A stretch of 5,565 nt of DNA. Source: Tenericutes bacterium ADurb.BinA155. Lineage in GTDB: Bacteria > Bacillota_I > Bacilli_A > RFN20 > CAG-826. This document shows, in pieces, positions 1 through 5,050 of this stretch. How positions within the stretch are numbered: the stretch's first letter is position 1; each line of letters starts with the position of its first letter. Made by a program: the position numbers and the translations under genes. The stretch is taken from the NCBI GenBank assembly GCA_002068375.1, contig MVZL01000087.1, forward strand, positions 1 to 5,565. Reading direction: 5' to 3'. The notes under the pieces are model-generated. The model saw only the letters and a program-made list of their open reading frames with translations, was not told the DNA's origin and ran no database searches.

Positions 1-1317
1 GCACATGACTTGTTCTTTCGAGATGGCGCCATCGCATTGCTCTAACGGCACCACTTTTCCCGGGGCGTGGAAAGCAGCCCGCGGCCGGATCAGCATGAAG
101 GGGAACGACGCATCGAAATGATGAATCGGATAGGTGACGTCCGGATGATAATGCTCTTTCGAGATTTCCTTTAACGCCTCAACCAAACGGTCGACATGTT
201 CCTTCTTGGTTCCGATCGCAAAGATCGCCAAAACCGCATAGGTTTCGGCCAACTCAAACTGGATGTTGAACTGTTTCTGGATCAGGTAATAAAGGTCGAA
301 GCCATTGATATCGAGATGATCGAGACCGATCACCAGTTTGCTGTTATCGTAGTCGTAGCAACCATGGGCCATAAAGTGGTCCTTGCCTTCGACGACGAAC
401 CCTGGAATCTTTGCAACTTCTTCGCGGGCATATTCCGCTAAGCCATAGGTTCTTTCTTGGGCAGCCTTTCCTTCGGTCGCCATATAAGAACGGGCCCCAT
501 CAATGCTCGCAATCAATAAGTGCGAGGGCGAAGTGGTATTGATGATGTTGAGACTCTTTTGAACGTCATAACGGGAGAACATCCCGGTATGCATTAAGAG
601 AACGGAGCTTTGGGTTAAGGATCCTGCAGTCTTATGGAACGAGACCGAGGACATATCGGCCCCGGCATCCATCGCGGTGATGGGAGAACCGGCCGCGTGG
701 AAATAATAGTGGGCGCCATGGGCTTCGTCGACCAAGACGGCCATATGGTGTTCATGGGCAATCTTCACGATCGATTTTAAGTCACCGACTCCACCGAAGT
801 AGGTCGGGTTAATCACGAAAACGGCTTTGGCGGAAGGATGACGGATGATCGCTTTGCGGAAGTCCTCGACCGAGGGCTGGTTTGCAATCTCAAGGTCGTC
901 ATCGATCGCCGGCATCACGTACTCCGGAACCGCGCCGGAAAGAATCAAACCATTGATGATTGATTTATGAACGTTGCGGGGGAGCAGAATCTTTTCGCCG
1001 GCTTTGACCGCGGTGAGGAGCATCGCGATGATGCCGCTGCTGGTTCCATTGATAAGAAAGAAGGCTTCATCGGCTCCACAGGCATCGGCAAGGAGCTTTT
1101 CCGCTTCAAGAATGACGCCATGGGGCTTTGCGAGGTTGTCGAGTCCGATTGGGGCATTCACATCGAGGTGATAGATGGCGTGGCCAAGCAAGTCGGTCGC
1201 GGCGTTCTCGATGTTACCCATGTGATGTCCAGGGACATCAAAAGGCACAACGTCTGCCGAAGTATATTCACGAAGGGCATCAACGAACGGCGTCTGAGTT
1301 TGATCCAATTTGTTCAT
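1..1317 (-). CDS. Orn/Lys/Arg decarboxylase family PLP enzyme (SpeA/YaaO-like), C-terminus cut by window edge
   Basis: This is a fold-type I pyridoxal-phosphate amino acid decarboxylase, probably cytosolic, making a polyamine or its precursor (agmatine, cadaverine or putrescine) by decarboxylating arginine, lysine or ornithine. The 439 visible residues start at an ATG and have no stop before the edge. Motifs seen: PGHHMG at residues 29-34, GTSSG at 91-95 (cofactor phosphate region), NPTYFG at 170-175, DEAHGAH from D197 (the Asp that contacts the PLP ring nitrogen) and SFHKTAGSLTQSS with K229 as the likely Schiff-base lysine. The protein starts directly at the catalytic core and lacks the N-terminal wing domain of the large E. 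coli enzymes, so it matches the compact Bacillus SpeA type of roughly 480-490 residues; some 40-50 residues are probably missing. The gene sits behind a terminator with its own promoter, so it is a separate transcription unit. No good Shine-Dalgarno precedes the ATG. The substrate cannot be decided from sequence alone. Confidence 0.93.
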   Translation of the reverse strand, partial: MNKLDQTQTPFVDALREYTSADVVPFDVPGHHMGNIENAATDLLGHAIYHLDVNAPIGLDNLAKPHGVILEAEKLLADACGADEAFFLINGTSSGIIAMLLTAVKAGEKILLPRNVHKSIINGLILSGAVPEYVMPAIDDDLEIANQPSVEDFRKAIIRHPSAKAVFVINPTYFGGVGDLKSIVKIAHEHHMAVLVDEAHGAHYYFHAAGSPITAMDAGADMSSVSFHKTAGSLTQSSVLLMHTGMFSRYDVQKSLNIINTTSPSHLLIASIDGARSYMATEGKAAQERTYGLAEYAREEVAKIPGFVVEGKDHFMAHGCYDYDNSKLVIGLDHLDINGFDLYYLIQKQFNIQFELAETYAVLAIFAIGTKKEHVDRLVEALKEISKEHYHPDVTYPIHHFDASFPFMLIRPRAAFHAPGKVVPLEQCDGAISKEQVMC

Positions 1318-1332
1318 AATTTTGCAAGACCT

Positions 1333-1361
1333 AGTGTACACGCCTATGCTCGCGCGTGCAA
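1333..1361 (-). promoter_or_regulatory. Putative sigma70-type promoter of the decarboxylase gene
   Basis: On the minus strand a TTGCAC box (1361-1356) is followed after exactly 17 bases by TACACT (1338-1333), which matches TATAAT at four positions. A perfect TTGACA lies just upstream (1367-1362), but its spacing to TACACT is 23 bases. Initiation would fall near 1326, leaving a leader of only about 9 bases before the ATG. The position between a terminator and a start codon supports the call; the match itself is moderate. Confidence 0.45.
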
Positions 1362-1365
1362 TGTC

Positions 1366-1393
1366 AAAGAAAGCCCATAAAATGGGCTTTTTC
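1366..1393 (-). terminator. Rho-independent terminator after the esterase gene
   Basis: A perfect 9-bp inverted repeat, AAAGCCCAT / ATGGGCTTT (1370-1378 and 1382-1390), surrounds a 3-base loop. On the minus strand it is followed by CTTTG and on the plus strand by TTTTTC-like sequence, so the hairpin has A/T tracts on both sides and could work in both directions. It lies 18 bases beyond the esterase stop codon and directly upstream of the decarboxylase promoter. It therefore ends the upstream transcript and isolates the decarboxylase gene. The uridine tract on the minus strand is short and broken by a C, so termination may be incomplete. Confidence 0.8.
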
Positions 1394-1407
1394 TAGGAAC
1401 TATCGGT

Positions 1408-2310
1408 TTATTTGGCGTTCTGGTCCATAAAGGTTAGCATCGCCGAATTGACCTTTTTGGACGCAGGGAGGTTCGGATAGGAGACGTTATGGACGTGACT
1501 GGCCCTTTTATCATCGCTATCGATGTAGCAAAACTGATGAGGAAGCGTTGAGCCTTTAAGGGCAGCATCGAGTTTCTGCGATTCGGGTAATAGAGGATCG
1601 AGCTTCGCGCTCGAATAGAAAAGAGGAATCTTTAAATCGCCCACATAAGTCTTCGGCGAATAAAGCTCGCACCACTTTGGATCGGAGCCATGAACACCGT
1701 AAACCTGGCGAAGAGCGACTTTGGTGCACTCGGCTTTGCCGACGCAATTGGCGTAATCGAAGACAGTACAGTTCACTAAGACCGCATTGAAACGAACGCC
1801 CGTTAGATCGATATCGAGGCGGGCGGCGGTTAAAGGATTGCAACTTGCTTCGGCCAAAATGAGAGCCAAGTGACCGCCGGCCGAATCGCCGGAAATAAAC
1901 CACGGATCATTTGCCACATCGAACTCTTGGGCATGCTGATGCAGGTAGCGTAGCATCGCAGCCACATCGTGGATTTGATCCTCGACCGTGATGTTATCTT
2001 TAACCAAATCATAGTCCGCAACGCAAACGTCATAACCTGCCTCACGAAAAAACATGGCGTAGGTGTAGTTGTTTTTACGGTTCCCAAAGAGATAGCCGCC
2101 CCCATGAATATCAATGAAGAGGCGATGAAGGCGCTTGCTCGGATCCGCCAGCATCAAATCGAAGCGATGCTGATCGTCTTGGTCGCCTTTATAAGGAATG
2201 TCATACCAAAAACCGGGACCGGTCATCGGCTTCACCTTCTTGCGGCGTTTCCGATTATCTTTCGTCATCCATAAGACCAAAAGATCGGTCATGAATTTGT
2301 TGATGCGCAT
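1408..2310 (-). CDS. Alpha/beta hydrolase, HGGG/GDSAGG esterase type
   Basis: This is a 300-residue alpha/beta hydrolase resembling the hormone-sensitive-lipase-like carboxylesterases and acetyl esterases. Visible motifs are the oxyanion-hole HGGGYLFG at residues 69-76, the nucleophile elbow GDSAGG with S143, the probable acid D238 in SSAKLDPLLPES, and the probable catalytic histidine H272 in SHVHNVSYP (H274 is the alternative). The catalytic triad is thus complete. There is no signal peptide, and the N-terminus instead carries a strongly basic stretch, KDNRKRRKKVK, at 17-27, so a cytosolic location is likely. The start at 2310 is the first ATG in frame but has no Shine-Dalgarno; M7 and M15 are alternatives, equally without one. 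It follows the HAD gene by 52 bases, with a possible weak terminator between, and a strong terminator comes after it. The substrate is unknown; de-esterification of a small acylated or sugar ester is an inference from the family. Confidence 0.9.
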   Translation of the reverse strand: MRINKFMTDLLVLWMTKDNRKRRKKVKPMTGPGFWYDIPYKGDQDDQHRFDLMLADPSKRLHRLFIDIHGGGYLFGNRKNNYTYAMFFREAGYDVCVADYDLVKDNITVEDQIHDVAAMLRYLHQHAQEFDVANDPWFISGDSAGGHLALILAEASCNPLTAARLDIDLTGVRFNAVLVNCTVFDYANCVGKAECTKVALRQVYGVHGSDPKWCELYSPKTYVGDLKIPLFYSSAKLDPLLPESQKLDAALKGSTLPHQFCYIDSDDKRASHVHNVSYPNLPASKKVNSAMLTFMDQNAK

Positions 2311-2330
2311 GGTTTAAATATAGCAAAGAA

Positions 2331-2358
2331 AAAAGAAACGAAAAGGGTAACGCTACCC
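2331..2358 (-). terminator. Possible weak terminator after the HAD hydrolase gene
   Basis: Four bases beyond the HAD stop codon the minus strand reads GGGTA-GCGT-TACCC (2358-2345), a 5-bp stem with a 4-base loop. It is followed at once by TTTT and then a T-rich stretch (TTTTCGTTTC, continuing T-rich to about 2324). The position and U-rich tail suit an intrinsic terminator, but the stem is short, so partial read-through into the esterase gene is likely. Confidence 0.4.
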
Positions 2359-2362
2359 CAGT

Positions 2363-3142
2363 TTAGACAAGGTGGTAATGTTGGAGCGATTCGAGGATGC
2401 CGTCTTCGGAAATCGGACGGGCAACATAAGTCGCGGCTTTCTTCACTTCATCCTTGCCGTTGCCCACGCAGACGAAGATCCCGACTTGGGGGACCATCGT
2501 GAGATCTTGATAATCGTCGCCAAAGGCGATCGCTTCATCTTTGGAGTAACCGTAATAGGCCAAAACATCTTTAATCGCATCGCCTTTTTCATGAGGAACA
2601 TCCATGACATCGACCCCATAATCGGCGAAGCGGTCGAATCGAACGCCCGGGCAGCGGCGTTTTAATTCTTCATCGTATTCCGCCGGGGCGAAAAGGAGGG
2701 CCCCCGTTAAAGGCTCGCCTCGATAGGACCGAACGGGCATCGTCGTATCTTTATAGACCCAATGGTATTTCTCGACATAGTCATTCGGGGGCAAGGTCAT
2801 GAAACGCGTTTTAATCCCCACCATCTCCATCGGAAGGCCAAGCTCTTTGGTGACCTGAATGAGGTTATGAACCATCGGTTTTGGCATCACCAACGTCTTA
2901 ATGAAATGATGATCGCCATAAGCCACCGCGCCGGCCGAAGCGATATAACCATCCCAGCGAATCCCCAGGTCAAAGACCCCGAAGAGTTTCATCGAGTTAT
3001 AAGGCCGGGCGGAGCAAAGATAAATCTTCACTCCATTCTTTTGGAGCTGTTTGATCGCTTGTAGACCAGAAAGGACCCAGGTATGACTACTGTGGTCATA
3101 GAGGGTCCAATCGATATCGAAAAAAGCAATTTGAATCGCCAC
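2363..3142 (-). CDS. Cof-type HAD-superfamily hydrolase (class IIB), probable sugar-phosphate or other small-molecule phosphatase
   Basis: This 259-residue protein has all four HAD motifs. Motif I is DIDWTL with nucleophile D9 and acid/base D11, motif II is S44 in LCSARP, motif III is K186 in PHEKGDAI, and motif IV is GDDYQD with D209, D210 and D213. The roughly 100-residue insert between motifs II and III is the C2 cap typical of the Cof/IIB family, which dephosphorylates sugar phosphates, phosphorylated cofactors or similar metabolites in the cytosol. The start is a GTG: in-frame codons upstream contain no ATG, GTG or TTG before a TAA. No clear Shine-Dalgarno lies in the 28-base gap after the aconitase X small subunit gene, so translation may depend on ribosomes arriving from upstream. 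Motif I has Trp where Gly is most usual; the catalytic aspartates are intact. It is probably cotranscribed with the aconitase X genes. The substrate cannot be told from sequence. Confidence 0.92.
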   Translation of the reverse strand: MAIQIAFFDIDWTLYDHSSHTWVLSGLQAIKQLQKNGVKIYLCSARPYNSMKLFGVFDLGIRWDGYIASAGAVAYGDHHFIKTLVMPKPMVHNLIQVTKELGLPMEMVGIKTRFMTLPPNDYVEKYHWVYKDTTMPVRSYRGEPLTGALLFAPAEYDEELKRRCPGVRFDRFADYGVDVMDVPHEKGDAIKDVLAYYGYSKDEAIAFGDDYQDLTMVPQVGIFVCVGNGKDEVKKAATYVARPISEDGILESLQHYHLV

Positions 3143-3170
3143 GGGGATTATTATGCGGAAATTTTAGGGA

Positions 3171-3614
3171 TTAGCCAACACGAACCGTGCCATCGAGATC
3201 GATTTCGATCGGATCGCCGGTTTTAACGGTATTGAGGAAGTCGTCGCCAAGCTCATCGATCGCGATGATCTTCGAGTCATTCCATACCCGGGCGAGAACA
3301 ATGCCAGCGCCCGCTAAGGAGTCGATGTGTTTGCTAAAGAGGAACGCGGCCGGAGCAATCCCACGAGCACACACGGTCTGAATCACAAGACCCCCGGTCG
3401 TGGAACCAATGGTTTGAGGAAGGCAAACCGCCTTACCCGTGATGTTCTTCTTGTAGAGATCCTTGTTATCCTGATCAGAAACAAGAACCTGTTTGCAATG
3501 TTTACTCAGCGCGCTCTTTTGGAACGAGGCCAACGTATTGAATCCCTGATGAGAGACCGCGGCTTCGCCTTTGTAGGTGCCTTCCGCGAGAACCCGACCT
3601 TTGAACGTTTTCAT
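3171..3614 (-). CDS. Aconitase X small (swivel) subunit, DUF126 family
   Basis: This 147-residue protein is the separately encoded swivel-domain subunit of aconitase X. It joins the large subunit to form the active site of a hydro-lyase. The visible signature is GSTTGG at residues 70-75; the serine following its first glycine matches the conserved active-site serine region of aconitase swivel domains. It is followed by GIAPAAFLF at 85-93, and the C-terminal DGTVRVG ends as is usual for the family. The length suits the free-standing subunit, as opposed to fused forms of well over 500 residues. The ATG shares one base with the TAA of the large-subunit gene, and an AAAGGAG site lies 8 bases upstream inside the last codons of that gene. 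The two subunits are therefore likely to be translationally coupled and made in matched amounts. The reaction in this organism (cis-3-hydroxyproline, mevalonate phosphate or another substrate) is not settled by sequence. Confidence 0.92.
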   Translation of the reverse strand: MKTFKGRVLAEGTYKGEAAVSHQGFNTLASFQKSALSKHCKQVLVSDQDNKDLYKKNITGKAVCLPQTIGSTTGGLVIQTVCARGIAPAAFLFSKHIDSLAGAGIVLARVWNDSKIIAIDELGDDFLNTVKTGDPIEIDLDGTVRVG

Positions 3615-4909
3615 TATTTGCTCTCCTTTCCAGTGATGATGTCGAGGACTTCGGCATCCTTATAATAACGAGCCGAACTGTAGGTCCGGAGTTTGTTCGA
3701 ATTGGTCATGAGCCGATGCATGTTGCTGAGCGGACTATCCGCGTACATCAGCGGGCAGATGCTCGATAAGGTGCAACCGGTTGCAAGCAGTTCCTGATAC
3801 TTCGGAGTCTTCTTGAATTCTTCGGCCACGCCCGGGGCGGTCGTTAGGACGGTGCGAACCACCACTTTCTTATGGCCTTTGCGTTTCAGTTCGCCGCTGA
3901 TCTTGTCGGTCCAAGCGTTGAGTTGGCGAAGAGTAAGGTGAGGGCAGCCGATGAAGCAACGGTTCCCCTGCTTCTCTTTGTTTTTCCAAAGGATCGGATA
4001 GTTCTTGTAGACCCGTTCGATCTCGGCATCGTCAATCACATAAGTCTGAGCATCGGATTTGATGAGGCTTTCACCCTTTTCGACCGCATCCGGTGTGATC
4101 TTGTCGATATGGTAGAGACCCACCGCGCCATTGCTGGCCGTGGCGGCGCCAAAGTCTTTTAAGTAGGCGATCGTGTCTTGATCAGGCAAAGGCTTCAACC
4201 ATTGATCGAGCCCTTCAACATAAGGAACTTGTTCCTGGACTTTGATGCCGATTGCCGAGCCGAGGATTTGGGCTTCGGGAAGTTTGCTGGTTTTCACGAT
4301 GACCTTGAAGCTTGCCTTCCGGCCTTCTTCGGTCAGGAAACCAAATTCCGGGACATAGCCGATGATGGAACCGAACAAATCCATCACGCCCGAGTTGCGG
4401 TTACAATGGGCGCCTAAGACCGAGTTCGCATACACCACTGCGCTACTTTCGGCCCAGGAGAGGACATCGCCCTTCTTCGGGGTGTTGCCTACTTCGGGGA
4501 AATAGCAGGCGCAGGTGAAACTGTCTTTGCTCTTTAGTCCCAGCTTCGTGAGTTGCTCTTCGTAATGGTCTTGCTGCGAGTAGATGATCTTGGTGAAAAC
4601 CAGTTTCTCGAGCGGGCTGCATTTCACGTTTTGGAAATCATAGGGCCGCGGATCGACGGTGAAGCCTTCGGGGGCTTTCACTCCGGCCGCAATAAGCTGG
4701 TCCATGAGAGGATAGAGCGCCACCAATAAACCAATGCCGAAACTCGAAACCAAGTGACCTTCATTGTGGGTGACTTTGGCTAGACGCGGCGCTTCGAACA
4801 TATCGCCAAGGCGAACGATCGACTCCATCATCTTGGCTTTGACATCGCCTTCTTTGCCTTCCAAGATCCCCTGCTGCTCAGGAGTAAGCTTCATTTTAGG
4901 CTGATACAT
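3614..4909 (-). CDS. Aconitase X large (catalytic) subunit, DUF521 family
   Basis: This 431-residue protein is the catalytic subunit of a two-subunit aconitase X, an iron-sulfur hydro-lyase acting in the cytosol. Motifs in order are FTCACY at 131-136, the family core WAESSAVVYANSVLGAHCNRNSG at 152-174 with C169, GAATASNGAVGLYH at 254-267, CFIGCPHL at 318-325 with C318 and C322, and SSICPLMY near 382-389 with C385. C169, C322 and C385 are the likely cluster ligands by family position. Family members dehydrate cis-3-hydroxy-L-proline in bacteria and mevalonate 5-phosphate in archaea. The form seen, separate large and small subunits, is the type II arrangement. The start at 4909 is favoured because AAGGAGG lies 4 bases upstream; M6 would be 19 bases away. 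The gene is first in an apparent operon with the small subunit and a HAD hydrolase, and has a promoter, an operator-like repeat and hairpins in its leader. Substrate unknown. Confidence 0.93.
   Translation of the reverse strand: MYQPKMKLTPEQQGILEGKEGDVKAKMMESIVRLGDMFEAPRLAKVTHNEGHLVSSFGIGLLVALYPLMDQLIAAGVKAPEGFTVDPRPYDFQNVKCSPLEKLVFTKIIYSQQDHYEEQLTKLGLKSKDSFTCACYFPEVGNTPKKGDVLSWAESSAVVYANSVLGAHCNRNSGVMDLFGSIIGYVPEFGFLTEEGRKASFKVIVKTSKLPEAQILGSAIGIKVQEQVPYVEGLDQWLKPLPDQDTIAYLKDFGAATASNGAVGLYHIDKITPDAVEKGESLIKSDAQTYVIDDAEIERVYKNYPILWKNKEKQGNRCFIGCPHLTLRQLNAWTDKISGELKRKGHKKVVVRTVLTTAPGVAEEFKKTPKYQELLATGCTLSSICPLMYADSPLSNMHRLMTNSNKLRTYSSARYYKDAEVLDIITGKESK
3623..3629 (-). promoter_or_regulatory. 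Ribosome binding site of the small subunit, inside the large-subunit gene
   Basis: AAAGGAG lies 8 bases before the ATG at 3614 and forms part of the last codons (GKESK) of the large subunit. It fixes the small-subunit start and supports coupled translation of the two aconitase X polypeptides. Confidence 0.8.
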
Positions 4910-4913
4910 AGAG

Positions 4914-4920
4914 CCTCCTT
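4914..4920 (-). promoter_or_regulatory. Ribosome binding site of the aconitase X large subunit
   Basis: A full AAGGAGG lies 4 bases before the ATG at 4909. It is the strongest Shine-Dalgarno in the window, though the gap is slightly short. It decides the start over M6 and sits 9 bases downstream of a leader hairpin, which could affect its accessibility. Confidence 0.8.
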
Positions 4921-4929
4921 TTGTTGGCT

Positions 4930-4948
4930 AACGAAGCGTACCTTCGTT
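4930..4948 (-). promoter_or_regulatory. Leader hairpin 2 of the aconitase X operon
   Basis: AACGAAG (4948-4942) and CTTCGTT (4936-4930) form a perfect 7-bp stem with the 5-base loop GTACG. No U-tract follows, so it is not a terminator. It ends 9 bases before the Shine-Dalgarno and could influence translation or mRNA stability. Its function is inferred from position only. Confidence 0.5.
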
Positions 4949-4950
4949 CA

Positions 4951-4980
4951 AGATGAAAGAACGGTGAGACGTTCTCATCT
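4951..4980 (-). promoter_or_regulatory. Leader hairpin 1 of the aconitase X operon
   Basis: AGATGAGAACG (4980-4970) pairs with CGTTC (4963-4959) and TCATCT (4956-4951), giving an 11-bp stem with a 2-base bulge (TT) and a 6-base loop, TCTCAC. The same stretch also contains a competing small palindrome, TGAGA-ACG-TCTCA (4977-4965). No U-tract follows. It is either a structured leader element or a protein-binding site. Confidence 0.5.
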
Positions 4981-4996
4981 GTGCTGGATATCGCTA

Positions 4997-5018
4997 TATC
5001 GGTATTTTATTCCCGATA
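4997..5018 (-). promoter_or_regulatory. Operator-like inverted repeat upstream of aconitase X
   Basis: TATCGG (5018-5013) and CCGATA (5002-4997) are perfect 6-base inverted arms around a 10-base A/T-rich centre, 22 bases in all. The size and symmetry are typical of a dimeric repressor site. It overlaps or directly follows the predicted -10 region, which suits repression. The right arm begins a short direct repeat of CGATAT with an 8-base period (5001-4988). The regulator is unknown and no regulator gene is in the window. Confidence 0.5.
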
Positions 5019-5043
5019 ACATAATTTCATTATAGAACGTCAA
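5016..5043 (-). promoter_or_regulatory. Putative promoter of the aconitase X operon
   Basis: TTGACG (5043-5038, five of six matches to the -35 consensus) lies 16 bases upstream of TGTTAT (5021-5016, four of six to the -10). A perfect TATAAT also occurs at 5034-5029 but with only a poor -35 (CTTTTA) at 17 bases. Either choice gives a leader of about 100 bases. The -35 begins only 7 bases after the upstream stop codon, and no terminator separates the two, so read-through from the glycoside hydrolase gene is also possible. Confidence 0.5.
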
Positions 5044-5050
5044 CCGATTT

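Noticed and set aside
196..441. An 81-codon plus-strand open frame
   Set aside because: It is antisense to the C-terminal part of the decarboxylase, has no ribosome site and no family resemblance.
967..1380. A 137-codon plus-strand open frame
   Set aside because: It lies opposite the decarboxylase gene, whose minus-strand protein has clear PLP motifs. Its translation shows no recognisable domain, so it is a shadow frame.
1969..2274. A 101-codon plus-strand open frame
   Set aside because: It is opposite the esterase region with the HGGG motif; it is explained by codon bias of the real gene.
4930..4980. Leader hairpins as an intrinsic terminator of the GH2 gene
   Set aside because: Neither stem is followed by a run of T on the minus strand, and they lie 70 or more bases beyond the GH2 stop, downstream of the likely aconitase X promoter.
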